Counted from the first letter of the stretch, positions 1 to 12,900 are shown. The stretch: DNA of 64,000 nucleotides from Mimachlamys varia (GCA_947623455.1 OX392536.1:8799282-8863281), one strand, 5' to 3'. The notes: generated by a model not told the origin, from the sequence alone. Program-made: numbers and translations.

Positions 1-511
1 ATTCTTTATAAAATATTATGATAGCCAACGGAGTGTCTTTAAAAAAAATGTTCATTTATTATGTGATGAAGTTTTTTATACCATACATTAAACAGTTTGT
101 TTCACGAAGGAAAAAGTTATAAACAACTATAATATACATCAATAGCTTTCAATTTCGCAAAACATGATAATGTCTTTCTTTTGTATCATTTCTAAATGTT
201 CATGGCATAAATGGTTATGTTTAATCAGTATAACAATTAATTATGTTGATATTTATATGCTTTATTTTCGTTTTTCTCAATAATCTAAACATTATTTGGA
301 AATGTGTTATATATATAACTAGCCTATCAGATACTGTGGTGTAGTCATATATGTATGTAATGATCATTTTACATCATTTATAGAATACTGCATACTTTCT
401 TGTTGCAATAAAGTTCACATTCACCGACATTTCGTTTGCTGCACAATGGATTTGATCCCATGATTTGTAGATCAATAAAGTTAATTAAAAATTGTAACAA
501 TCATTAATGAT

Positions 512-572
512 ATGATGTTTATTCTTTCCTTTTTCATCTACTCTCTGGTTCCTGTGGATATACCAATAGATG
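512..572 (+). other. Exon-like module copy 1 (signal-peptide-like, phase-1 donor)
   Basis: Reads MMFILSFFIYSLVPVDIPID plus one base, then GTAAGT at 573-578. An in-frame TAA at 482 lies upstream, so the ATG at 512 would be the start. The hydrophobic run of about 15 residues resembles a signal peptide or membrane anchor. No transcript support is visible in sequence alone. Confidence 0.35.
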
Positions 573-1234
573 GTAAGTAATAAATGTGTTGTTCGTTTTA
601 GTGAATATTTACACTAAACTAACTATGCATTTGAACTGATGTTGAAAGCATAGCTTACTTAAATATTTTAGATGGATATAATTGTGGCAATCATCAAAAT
701 TTTCACAACGACAACATTCTTAAGGAGTCAATTTAGAATAGACAACGCTCAATCTATAAAAAACAAAGATTATATTTTTATTATCCAAAAAAGTGCTGTA
801 GTACCATATATTAAACAGTGTGTGAATTGCAAGACAAATAACCAATAATTAACACATATATTAATCGCTTTCATGTCCGAAACCAAAATCAAATGTCTAC
901 TATGGATCATTTCTAAATGTTTTTTGTATAAATTGTCTTGTTTAGTCGGTATAACATTTTATTATGTCAATATATAGAAGGTGTATTTTCCTTTGCCTCT
1001 TTCATCTAATTAATATTTGGACATTTGTTATACATAAACCATCAGCTACTGATTTGTAGTTATATCTGTATGTAATGATCAGTTTACATCATTTATAGGA
1101 CGCTACATACTTCCTTGTTGTAATAAAGTTCACATTTACTTCTATATAAACATTTCTTTTACTACACAAGGTATTTGATCCATTGATTTTTAAATCATTA
1201 TAGTTGATCAGCAATAGTTACAATTATTAATGAT

Positions 1235-1295
1235 ATGATGTTTAATCTTTCCTTTTTCATGTCCTCCCTGGTTCCTGTGGCAATACCAATAGACT
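1235..1295 (+). other. Exon-like module copy 2
   Basis: Reads MMFNLSFFMSSLVPVAIPID plus one base, followed by GTAAGT at 1296-1301. An in-frame TGA at 1205 isolates the start. It differs from copy 8 by only two bases in the module, and the flanks are about equally similar, so there is no sign of selection limited to the module. Confidence 0.35.
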
Positions 1296-2291
1296 GTAAG
1301 TAATATTTTTTTCCTTTTAGAAGTGATAGTTTACACTACATTAATTATACAATTCAATTGATGATGAAAATACATCTAACTTTCATATTTTTGATTTATA
1401 CAATTGTATCAATTGTACTCCGAATAACAACGATAACATTCTTTATAACATATTTTAATATACAACGGAGAGTCTTTAAAAAAGAAAACGTGTTCATTTA
1501 TTATGTGATGAAGTTTTTTATACCATACATTAAACAGTATGATTAACGAAAGAAAGAAAAACATACATCAATAGCTTTCAATTTCGCAAAACATGATAAT
1601 GTCTTTCTTTTGTATCATTTCTAAATGTTCATGGCATAAATGGTTATGTTTAATCAGTATAACAACTAATTATGTTGATATTTATATGCTTTATTTTCGT
1701 TTGTCTCAATTATCTAAACATTATTTGGAAATGTGTTATATATATAACTAGCCTATCCGCTACTGTGTTGTAGTTTTATATGTATGTAATGATCATTTTG
1801 CATCATTTATAGGATGCTGCATTCTTCCTTGTTGCAATAAAGTTCACATTTCCATATATTAAACAGTGTGTGAATTGCAAGACAAATAACCAATAATTAT
1901 CAGATATATTAATCGCTTTCATTTCCGAAACCAAAATCAAATATCTACTATTTGTATCATTTCTAAATGTTCTTTGTATAAATTGTCTTGTTTAGTCGGT
2001 ATAACAATTATTTGTGTCAATATATATATATATATGGTTTATTTTCAGTTTTCTCTATGATCTGATTAATATTTGGACATTTGTTATATATATACCATCA
2101 GCTACTGTGTTGTAGTTACATCTGTATGTAATGATCAGTTTACATCATTTATAGGACGCTACATACTTCCTTGTTGTAAAAAAGTTCACATTTACATCTA
2201 TACGAACATTTCTTTACTACACAAGGTATTTGATCCATTGATTTTTAAATCATTAAAGTTAATTTCAGAAATTGTTACAATTATTAATGAT

Positions 2292-2352
2292 ATGATGTTT
2301 AATTTTTCCTTTTTCATCTTCTCCCTGGTTCCTGTGGCAATACCAACAGACT
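2292..2352 (+). other. Exon-like module copy 3
   Basis: Reads MMFNFSFFIFSLVPVAIPTD plus one base, then GTAAGT at 2353-2358. The frame here is open far upstream (from 2073), unlike copies 1 and 2, so the start is less well defined. If the donor is not used, translation runs into TAA at 2358-2360. Confidence 0.35.
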
Positions 2353-3367
2353 GTAAGTAATAATTTATTCCTTTTAGAAGTGATTGTTTACACTACATTA
2401 ATTATATATTTCAATTGATGTTGAAAACACATCTCACTTTCATATTTTTGATCAATACAATTGTATCAATTGTACTCAGAATAAAAACGATAACATTCTT
2501 TATAAAATATTTTAATATCCAACGGAGAGTCTTTAAAAAAGAAAACATGTTCATTTATTATGTGCTGAAGTTTTTGATATCATACATTTAACAGTTTGCT
2601 TCACGAAGGAAAACATTATAAACAACTATAATATACATTAATAGCTTTCAATTTCGCAAAACATGATAATGTCTTTTTTTTTTGTATCATTTCTAAATGT
2701 TCATGGCATAAATGGTTATGTTTTATTAGTATAACAATTAATTATGCTGATATGTATATGCTTTATTTCGTTTGTCTGGATAATCTGAACATTATTTGGA
2801 AATGTGTTATATACATAACTAGCCAATCAGATACTGTTTTGTAGTTATATATGTATGTAATGATCATTTTGCATCATTTATAGGATGCTGCATACTTCCT
2901 TGTTGCAATAAAGTTCACATTTCCATATATTTAACAGTGTGTGAATTGCAAGACAAATAACCAATAATTATCAGATATATTAATCGCTTTCATTTCCGAA
3001 ACCAAAATCAAATATCTACTATTTGTATCATTTCTAAATGTTCTTTGTATAAATTGTCTTGTTTAGTCGGTATAACAATTATTTGTGTCAATATATATAT
3101 ATATATATATGGTTTATTTTCAGTTGTCTCTATGATCTGATTAATATTTGGACATTTGTTATATATATACCATCAGCTACTGTATTGTAGTGTCTGTATG
3201 TAATGATCAGTTTACATCATTTATAGGACGCTACATACTTCCTTGTTGTAAAAAAGTTCACATTTACTTCTATACGAACATTTCTTTTACTACATAAGGT
3301 ATTTGATCCATTGATTTTTAAATCATTAAAGTTAATATCAGAAATTGTTACAATTATTAATGATAAG

Positions 3368-3425
3368 ATGTTTAATCTTTTCTTTTTCATCTTCTTCCTG
3401 GTTCCTGTGGCAATAGCAATAGACC
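3368..3425 (+). other. Exon-like module copy 4
   Basis: The first of the two ATGs is changed to AAG, so the second one starts MFNLFFFIFFLVPVAIAID plus one base. GTAAGT follows at 3426-3431. Frame and donor are intact. Confidence 0.35.
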
Positions 3426-4423
3426 GTAAGTAATATTTTTTTCCTTTTAGAAGTGATTGTTTACACTACATTAATTATACATTTCAATTGATGTTGAAAA
3501 CTCATCTCACTTTCATATTTTTTATTAATACAATTGTATCAATTGTACTCAGAATAAAAACGATAACATTCTTTATAAAATATTTTAATATCCAACGGAG
3601 ACTATTTAAAAAAGAAAACATGTCCATTTATTATGTGATGAAGTTTTTTTATACCATACATTTAACAGTTTGCTTCACGAAGGAAAAAGTTAAAAACAAC
3701 TATAATAGACATCAATAGCTTTCAATTTCGCAAAACATGATAATGTTTTTCTTTTGTATCATTTCTAAATTTTCATGGCATAAATGGTTATGTTTAATTA
3801 GTATAACAATTAATTATGTTGATATTTTGTTTGTCTGGATAATCTGAACATTATTTGGAAATGTGTTATATATATAACTAGCCAATCAGATACTGTGTTG
3901 TAGTTATATATGTATGTAATGATCATTTTGCATCATTTATAGGATGCTGCATACTTCCTTGTTGCAATAAAGTTCACATTTCCATATATTAAACAGTGTG
4001 TGAATTGCACGACAAATAACCAATAATTATCAGATATATTAATCGCTTTCATTTCCGAAACCAAAATCAAATATCTACTATTTGTATCATTTCTAAATGA
4101 TCCTTGTATAAATAGTTTTGTTTAGTCGGTAAAACAATTATTTGTGTCAATATATATATATATGGTTTATTTTCCGTTGTCTCTATGATCTGATTAATAT
4201 TTGGACATTTGTTATATATATACCATCAGCTACTTAGTTGTAGTTACATCTGTATGTAATGATCAGTTTACATCATTTATAGGACGCTACATACTTCCTT
4301 ATTGTAAAAAAGTTCCCATTTACATATATACGAACATTTCTTTTACTACACAAGGTATTTGATCCATTGATTTTTAAATCATTAAAGTTAATATCAGAAA
4401 TTGTTACAATTATTAATGATAAG

Positions 4424-4481
4424 ATGTTTAATCTTTTCTTTTTCATCTTCTTCCTGGTTCCTGTGGCAATAGCAATAGACC
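4424..4481 (+). other. Exon-like module copy 5
   Basis: Identical in peptide to copy 4 and with the same ATG to AAG change, so it comes from a recent duplication of the 1060-bp unit. GTAAGT is at 4482-4487. Confidence 0.35.
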
Positions 4482-5481
4482 GTAAGTAATATTTTTTTCC
4501 TTTTAGAAGTGATTGTTTACACTACATTAATTATACATTTCAATTGATGTTGAAAACGCATCTCACTTTCATATTTTTTATTAATACAATTGTATCAATT
4601 GTACTCAGAATAAAAACGATAACATTCTTTATAAAATATTTTAATATCCAACGGAGACTATTTAAAAAAGAAAACATGTCCATTTATTATGTGATGAAGT
4701 TTTTTTATACCATACATTTAACAGTTTGCTTCACGAAGGAAAACGTTATAAACAACTATAATATACATCAGTAGCTTTCAATTTCGCAAAACATGATAAT
4801 GTCTATCTTTTGTATCATTTCTAAATATTCATTGCATAAATGATTATGTTTATCCAGTATAACAATTAATTATGTTGATATGTATATGCTTTTTTTCGTT
4901 TGTCTTAATAATCTGAACATTATTTGGAAATGTGTTATATATATAACTAGCCTATCCGATACTGTGTTGTAGTTATATATGTATGTAATGATCATTTTGC
5001 ATCATTTATAGGATGCTGCATTCTTCCTTGTTGCAATAAAGTTCACATTTCCATATATTAAACAGTGTGTGAATTGCAAGACAAATAATCAATAATTATC
5101 AGATATATTAATCGCTTTCATTTCCGAAACCAAAATCAAATATCTACTATTGTATCATTTCTAAATGTTCTTTGTATAAATTGTCTTGTTTAGTCGGTAT
5201 AACAATTAATTGTGTCAATATATATACGTTTTATTTTCCTTTGTCTCTTTGATCTGATCAATATTTGGACATTTGTGATATATATACCATCAGCTACTGT
5301 GTTGTAATTATATCTGTATGCAATTATCAGTTTACATCATTTATAGGACGTTATATGCTTCCTTGTTGTAAAAAAGTTCACATTTACATCTATACCAACA
5401 TTTCTTTTACTACTCAAGGTATTTGATCCATTGATTTTTAAATCATTAAAGTTATCAGTAATTTTTACAATAATAAATGTT

Positions 5482-5545
5482 ATGATGTTTATTCTTTCCT
5501 TTTCATTTCCTCCCTGGTTCCTGTGGTATTACCAATAGTTGGAGT
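5482..5545 (+). pseudogene. Exon-like module copy 6, broken
   Basis: One T is missing from the CTTTCCTTTTTCAT run, which shifts the frame. The donor has decayed to GGAGTTAGTT. This copy could not work as a coding first exon. Confidence 0.5.
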
Positions 5546-6888
5546 TAGTTAAGAAATATTTTTATTCTTCCTATTAGTGATATTTTACATTACCTTAACT
5601 ATACACTTCAATTAATGTTCAAAGCATATCTTACTTAAATATTTGGACTGAATTAATTAAAGCAATCATTTAACATTTCAAGACGACAACATTCTTTAAA
5701 AGTCTACTTAAAATAACCAACGGGAAAACTCTAAAAAAAAAAAAATGATATTTTTTTACATAATGAAGTGTTTTTATACCATATTTAAAATAGTGTGTAA
5801 GTTGCAAGACAAATACATAACAAGTATCAGCTATATCAATCGCTTTCATATCTGCAACAAAAATCCACTGTCAATTGTTGTAGCATTTCTAAATGTCAAT
5901 TGCTTAAATGGTCTTGTTTAAGGATCTTCTCTTGTGAAAAGTCTAAATTTTGTAACGACTAACTTTTTTCTGATGTTCGTTTTTGAAAAAAAAATAGTCC
6001 ATTGCATAGCAGAAAATGCAAAAAAGAAATAAATGGTAGTGAACTCGTTTTTGTGCTATACTCTGTCAAAGATACCAAAATGAGCAAAACACGTGATCTA
6101 TGTGAAATATGCTGTTTTGGCCAATTGCAGGACAATTTCATTCAATATCTTCCAGGTTTGTGATCAGATATGTATGATTGCTTGCAGAATTGACAAAAAT
6201 AGTATTTTCTTACAATTTATAAATTAAAAAAAAATAATTTAAGCAACAAATTTTGCTTAGATTTTTTGCAGATCAAAATGAAATGGGTTTCTCACTCTAA
6301 ATCCCTGACAAGAAATAATCAATGAATAAATTATGTTGGCGAATCATACACAAATGCACAACGACAGCATTTTTTTAAAAGTCAATATATATTAGCCAAC
6401 TAGCAATCCCTAAAAGGAAAGTATATTTTGTTTTATGTAATAAAGTGCATTTACACCATATATTAAAACAATGTGTCAGTGCAAGAGACTTTATTGACAA
6501 TTATCAGATAAATCAAATACTTTCATTCCTGAAAAAATCCACATTATCTACACGTTGCATCATTTCTAAATGTTCATAGCTTTAATGGTTTTGTTTAATC
6601 AGTATAACAATTAAATGTGTTAATATGTATATGATTGATTTTACCTTGTCTCGATAAGCTGATCATTATTTGGACATTTGTGATAGATATCACCAGCCTA
6701 TCAGCTACTGTGTCATAGTTATATAGGTATGTAATGATCATTTTACATCATTTACGGAATGCTCTATTCTTTTTTGCAGAAATAAATGTCACATTTACGG
6801 ACATTTCTTTTGCTGCACAATGGAATTGATCCAATGATTTTTAAATCATTAAAGTTAATCAGTAATTGTTACAATTGTATTTGAAATA

Positions 6889-6944
6889 ATGTGTATTTTT
6901 TCATTTAAATCTCCTCCTGGTTCCTGTGGATATATCAATAGTTG
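6889..6944 (+). pseudogene. Exon-like module copy 7, degenerate
   Basis: Both ATGs and part of the hydrophobic segment are lost, and there is an in-frame TAA within TTTAAATC. The end, TGGTTCCTGTGGATATATCAATAG, is recognisable and is followed by a weaker donor, GTAAGC (6945-6950). Confidence 0.5.
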
Positions 6945-7524
6945 GTAAGCAATAAATTTGTTCTTTTTTAGTGTTTGTCTACACTACCTTAGCTTAACTG
7001 ATATTGAAAACACATCTCATTTAAATATCTGTGATGAATATAAATGTATCAATTATACTCAGGTTTACAATGACAACATCTTTTATAAATCATTTTAATA
7101 GCCAACGGAGTCTTTAAAAAAGATGCTCATTTATTATGTGATAAAGTTCTTATATACCATATATCAAACAGTATGCTACCGAAAGAAAATATACAAACAA
7201 ATATAATATGAATTAAAAGCTTTCAATTTCCGCAAATAAAATGATATTGTATTCATTTTCTATCATTTCTAAATGGACAAATGCTTATATATCACCAGCC
7301 TAGAAGCTACTGTGTTGTTATATATATACCATCAGCTACTGTGTTGTAGTTATATCTGTATGTAATGATCAGTTTACATCATTTATAGGACGCTACATAC
7401 TTCCTTGTTGTAATAAAGTTCACATTTACATCTATACGAATATTTCTTTTACTACACAAGGTATTTGATCGATTGATTTTTTAATCATTATAGTTGATCA
7501 GCAATAGTTACAATTATTAATGAT

Positions 7525-7585
7525 ATGATGTTTAATCTTTCCTTTTTCATGTCCTCCCTGGTTCCTGTGGCAATATCAATAGACC
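7525..7585 (+). other. Exon-like module copy 8
   Basis: Reads MMFNLSFFMSSLVPVAISID plus one base, followed by GTAAGT at 7586-7591. Closely related to copies 2 and 10. Confidence 0.35.
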
Positions 7586-8244
7586 GTAAGTAATCATTTA
7601 TTCTTTTTAGAAGTGATTTTTACACTACATTAATTATACATTTCAATTGAAGTTGAAACACATCTCATTGTCATATTTTTGATTAATACACTTGTACTCA
7701 GGTTTACAACCATAATGTTCTTTATAAAATATTTCAATATCTAACGGAGAGTCTTTAAAAAAAAGAAAACATGCTCAGTTATGATGAGATTAAGTTATTT
7801 TATACCATACATTAAAAACAATTAAACAGTACCTACACGAAAGAAAAATATATTGACAATTATAAAATACATCAATAGCTTTCAATTTCACAAAAAATTG
7901 ATATTGTCTTCCTTTGTTTTATTTCTGAATGTTAATAGCTTCAATGGTCTTGTTTGATAAGTATAAGAATTAATTGTGTTGATGTTTATATAGTTTACCT
8001 TGCTTTGTCCCGATTATCTTATCATTATTTGGACATTTGTTATTTGAATATCCAGCCTATCAGATACTGTGTTGTAGTTATATATGTATGTATTGATCAT
8101 TTTACATCATTTATAGGATACTGCATACTTTCTTGTTTCAATACAGTTAACATTCACCGACATTTCGTTTGCTGCACAATGGATTTGATCCCATGATGTT
8201 TAGATCAATAAAGTTAATTAGAAATTGTTACAATTATTAATGAT

Positions 8245-8305
8245 ATGATGTTTATTCTTTCCTTTTTCATCTACTCTCTGGTTACTGTGGATATACCAAT
8301 AGTTG
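8245..8305 (+). other. Exon-like module copy 9
   Basis: Reads MMFILSFFIYSLVTVDIPIV plus one base, with GTAAGT at 8306-8311. It pairs with copy 1; both differences in the module change the amino acid (P to T, D to V). Confidence 0.35.
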
Positions 8306-8965
8306 GTAAGTTATAAATTTGTTCTTCGTTTTAGTGAATATTTAAACTAAATTAACTATGCATTTGAACTGATGTTGAAAGCATAGCTAACTTAAATATT
8401 TGAGATGGATATAATTGTGGCAAACATAAAAGTTTTCACAACGATAACATTCTTAAGGTGTCAATTTAGAATAGACAACGCTCAATCTCTAAAAACAAAT
8501 AATATATTTTTATTATGTAATAAAGTGCTGTTAAACTATATATTAAACAGTGTGTGAATTGCAAGACACGTAACGAATAATTAACATACATATTAATCGC
8601 TTTCATTACCGAAACCAAAATCAAATGTCTACTATGTATCATTTCTAAATGTTCTTTGTATAAAGTGTCTTGATTAGTCGGTATAACAATTAATTGTGTC
8701 AATATATATACGGTGTATTTTCCTTTGCCTCTTTGATCTAATTAATATTTGGACATTTGTTATACATAAACCATCAGCTACTGTGTTGTAGTTATATCTG
8801 TATGTAATGATCAGTTTACATCATTTATAGGACGCTATATACTTCCTTGTTGTAACAAAGTTCACATTTACATCTATACGAACATTTCTTTCCTTCACTA
8901 TGTTTTTGATCGATTGATATTTAGATCATTATAGTTGATCAGCAATTGTTACATTTATTAATGAT

Positions 8966-9026
8966 ATGATGTTTAATCTTTCCTTTTTCATCTCCTCCCT
9001 GGTTCCTGTGGCAATATCAATAGACG
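8966..9026 (+). other. Exon-like module copy 10, nearest the Roc gene
   Basis: Reads MMFNLSFFISSLVPVAISID plus one base, then GTAAGT at 9027-9032. It lies 0.87 kb before the predicted exon at 9894 and 1.07 kb before the P-loop exon at 10094. Both of those exons begin in phase 1, so splicing from this donor would keep the frame. The phase match has a one-in-three chance of being accidental. Confidence 0.4.
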
Positions 9027-9083
9027 GTAAGTAATCATTTATTCTTTTTAGAAGTGATTTTTACACTACATTAATTATACATT

Positions 9084-9290
9084 TCAATTGATGTTGAAAA
9101 CACATCTCACTTTAATATTTTTGATTAATACATTTGTCATACCTAGGAATAGGGCCTGTGCTACTCGGGCCGCGTGTCTGCTATCAGGTCTGCGTTGACT
9201 TTGACTTTGTGGTTCGTTTGATCGCCGTGTTACGGGTGCTGATATCTTGACTGCTATTGTATCATTTTGGTCCAAAGTGTTCTCCATTTA
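9084..9290 (-). other. GC-rich segment of unknown origin ending the array
   Basis: Base composition changes sharply at about 9134. The minus strand carries a 67-codon open frame, starting at 9287, with a polar stretch rich in Arg, Ser and Gln. It may be the N-terminal part of a retroelement gag, but I do not recognise the family. Its lower end runs into the array sequence, so the last part of the frame is not original. Confidence 0.25.
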
Positions 9291-9299
9291 AATACAGAG

Positions 9300-9890
9300 A
9301 GAATTATAATGAACTCATAAAACCATCATGACGTTCAGAATTGAAAGCTCGTAAATAGTTTAACTCACATTCCCGCAGGGCAAATGAAATTATGCAAAGG
9401 CGCAGCGTCCAATGTCCGCCGTCTTTCCGTCAACTTATCAATTCCGTATGTATAGTAGTTCTGACTCCAAAGGGCTTGAGGGACGGTCCCCAATAATGGG
9501 AAATATCGCAATCTCTTAAAAATCCCTATTTCATTTATTTTTTAATGAAAGGATTTGTCCTATATTCTATGTGAACCCACCTTTGATGAAGGGAAAGTTA
9601 TTCCGTATAAATGTCTCACATTTGTAGTCCATATCTGGTATGAAATTTCCTTAGATGAAAGAAAACCAAATTTGTTTGAGGCAGGCCTTCCAGTGGCAAG
9701 AGGGAGGAGGCTAAATAGGGAAAAATATTAAAAAATCCTTCTTCTTATGAGGGAATGACTGGATATTGGGTCCAAAACATCCTGTGATGGGGATTCAATT
9801 TTGGTATGAATAGTGGATCTGACTCCCTCTCCTTGCAACTGAGGGGAGTGGTCCCCTAATTGAAACTTATTATCTTTTTATGATTTTCTG
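9300..9890. repeat. Dispersed repeat remnant, no gene
   Basis: Contains phrases such as GTCCGCCGTCTTTCCGTCAA and repeated TTAGATGAAAG and CTGACTCC segments. These resemble a repeat family that is common in bivalve genomes, and sequence of similar style recurs at 63.7-64.0 kb. No coding potential is visible. Confidence 0.35.
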
Positions 9891-9893
9891 AAG

Positions 9894-9950
9894 GAATGGC
9901 AGGAATATGTCTAAATTTCTCCATGACAGAATTGAAACAACTGCTTTCAG
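9894..9950 (+). CDS. Predicted first coding exon of the Roc-COR gene
   Basis: A pyrimidine-rich tract ends in CTGAAG, then 57 nt run to TTTCAG followed by GTGAGC. In phase 1 it reads [18 protein letters not shown], which continues without a break into the helix leading to the P-loop. It is either the start exon (ATG at 9896) or an internal exon joined to an upstream one. The exon is short, so the evidence is its phase, its splice sites and its open frame. Confidence 0.45.
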
Positions 9951-12900
9951 GTGAGCAATTAACGCCCTCAAGGCCTCTTGTTCCTTTTAACCGTTCATAT
10001 GGGGTTTGTTTTCTACCTTTTCTATCGACTTTTAGTTTCAAATTTGCTGTACCCTCCACTGAAATGTGTTGATCTTTATGTTTTTTGTTCTAGGTCACAT
10101 AAAAACATATTTGGCAGTGTTCAATGGGCCCCAGGAGTTTTTTCGACACGTACGCGTTGTTTTTTCCGGCAAAGAAGGAGCCGGAAAGACAACAGTTTGT
10201 CGACGATTGCAGAATAAGTATGTGAACCTTAAGTTGCGCAAACCAACAGTAGGAGCCATTTTACACCCACACTGGTTCTCCGTAGACCAGCATCGTAACT
10301 CCTGGAGTCATAACGATTATAGGTCATCTAGGGACGTACTAAAAAAACGTTTGGGTGCAATTTTTGTGAGAGTAAGGACAACGGAAGAACGCCGTCCACA
10401 AAGAGGTATTGTTATTTTCAAGGTATTTAACATCAAGGTAATGGCTACCTTATATGTATATAGTAAATCGTTCAATAATCTTAATATAATAATTTTTTAA
10501 AACGTCATTCTTACATTTTATTATACATTGCAGTTGAATTACAAGACACCACAGCAGAACATGAAAATGATGTGCCGAAAAGTCTAGAACCAACCCCACA
10601 AATATTAGAAGAAGTCAATGCTGTCGAAAATGCTCCACGTCAAGCCGACCCTGATGTGGCGTTCATATCGCTCTGGGACATGGGGGGTCACACCTCCTTT
10701 CAAGCCTCACACAATGTGTTTGTTTCCTCTCACGGCGTGTACCTTGTTGTGTTTAGGTTGCCTGAATTCCTCAACGACAGAATGGAAACATGTAAGTAAA
10801 TTTACATCATGTTTTTTTTTCTTTATGTAAAGTTAAATCTATATAGAAATTGTTTAATTGTATAAGATAGATATGACTTGATATTTAATTCGCTTTGGCA
10901 TAGACACTTAGAGCAATCTAAGATACGTTGTAGAAAATCTGTATTAGTATTACTGTTCTATTATGATTACTTGAAAAAACAATCTTTGTTTTTATTCATT
11001 AAAGTGTTAAGTATAGACCTCTTAGTTTCGTTTTATTAGGCTACAGCTTAAGGATGGGATAAATGCATTTAAAACAGTCAGAAGTCGGGAACGTCATGCT
11101 ACATATTAGTGGCAAAAACGCTTCGTTTGAAGATACTTATAGTATAAAATACTTTAACTTTTCCTTACATGATACTTAGATAAATGAATGTTGTCTTATA
11201 AGTTACACCATTGTTGTGTAGGGTGCAAACATGACATACACATCATTCGTTAATATGATGTTTATTTGCTATAACAAATAAAACTTATGAATACAAAATA
11301 GCAAATACAATCAATCACACTTTGCTCACATTATGAAATAATAGACATATTACAATGACGAAATATAATGAACGGCAAAGCCATTTAAAATTATCTTGTT
11401 CAACTTACTACAAAATACTTACCAAGAACATCCAGAGAAAGTTGGCGACTGGATATTTCCCCCGATAGTTACGTGTCTCACGATCGAGAGATTAATTCGG
11501 CATAATGATGGGATCAAAGCTTTTAAAACTTTTAGAAGCCGGGGACATCAGTCGTATTTTCTCTATTGTTTATTTATAGGTGTTGGTGGCAAACTCGATT
11601 CTTTTGAAGATTCTAATGCATGTATTATTAAGCACTTTAAATTTATCTTACATATTAATGTAAGTTAATATTATCTTATTGGTTATTGGTTATATCATAT
11701 GCAAACACAGAATTTGAGGAAATATTTTTTTCAATAACTAATTGAGTCTGCTTTAAGATGAAAAGTGCGATACATCAATATAATGTAATTGGTTCATGTA
11801 GCGCATTTTCCGTGAAGTCGACGTGATATTGATTTATAACCTGATCGTCATAATGTAGTCAAATCACATTTCTCTCTGACACTTCGTATGTGCATACCCG
11901 TTTTTGGGAAACATAAACCTTAGACAGTTAACAAGCACTGTTTTTTTCTGAAACGTCATTAACCTATGGCGTCATCACCTTATGCAGTATAACGTCATCA
12001 CTTTCGTCACACACTGGATCTATCATCGGTAAACACTGCAGGAACAAAAACGGTGATAAACACTATTATACAGAAACACTGTTTTTAACTGTCAAAAGCC
12101 ATCATTAACACTAGTGCTAGTCGATTCGGACTGGGTGATGTTCAACTTATACCATTATCGGTAATGTACACTTGTTGAACGTAATGCTCTGACTGGGTAG
12201 TTCCGAATTATGACCAGCATATGTAAACACTAGTGGTTAAATGGTTTTTCACATTTTTAAACATAAATTTGGTGTACATACACAATCATGTACTTATGCA
12301 ATACTGGTAAACATGACTTTAAAACGATTGATTTTCGTTGGGCTTTAATTTCGTGGTTTTCTAAAACAAACAACTTTTTCGTTATGATATGAATTCAAAG
12401 ATAACTATATATTATTCTAAATATGTGTACGTGTTAGTTCATGGACATCTGACTTCGTTGATTAAATTGTACCAACGATATAAACGGAAATGAAATCACG
12501 ACGAAAATAAATGAGTTTACAGTACTTTTTAAGTATGTATCCACTTATATTATAAAAGTACATTAAAATGGTATCACATTAACACGGTACGTCACTTTTT
12601 CCTCTGAGATATAGTATTACATATGATAGAGAGATATACATCCAATGGCTATGTGTAATAATCGTGCTTTACGTAATGAGTTCCGCTTTCTGTGTACAGA
12701 TAGACTAAAGAAGTGGATACGGATGATTGGAACGTATTCTTCAGGAGAACTGAATACGGCAAGGATGATGACCCATCATCCGCCATTGATATTCATCGGA
12801 ACCTTTCTTGATGAATTAAAGAAAAAGTACAAAGTGAGTGTTCGAACTATCAGTATTGGTGTATGACGTTTTTCCTTGTTTCTGATGAATTTAATACACG

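Larger units (their letters stand above)
1..9133 (+). repeat. Higher-order tandem array with embedded exon-like modules
   Basis: AT-rich units repeat across this stretch and run off the left edge of the window. Each unit has a box resembling ATGTAATGATCA...TTTATAGGA...GCAATAAAGTTCACAT, then a segment ending in the 61-nt exon-like module, then a segment around CAACGGAGAGTCTTTAAAAA. The exon-like modules start at 512, 1235, 2292, 3368, 4424, 5482, about 6889, 7525, 8245 and 8966, so spacing falls near 720 bp or near 1060 bp. The longer unit looks like a 720-bp unit plus a partial second unit whose module was lost, where an A-type box (GATCATTTTGCATCATT) joins straight onto CCATATATTAAACAGTGTG. 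Copies 3 to 5 are the closest to each other. The array stops at about 9133, where GC content rises abruptly. Confidence 0.9.

Noticed and set aside
3488..4774. Repeated 76-codon frames (MMLKTHLTFIFFINTIVSI...) in array units, also shorter at 1358 and 2418
   Set aside because: Very AT-rich, broken in other units, and placed just after the module donors where an intron would be. Frame retention follows from recent duplication of the unit.
11396..11668. 90-codon frame in intron 3
   Set aside because: Overlaps a local duplication, starts without context, and the exons on both sides splice in phase without it.
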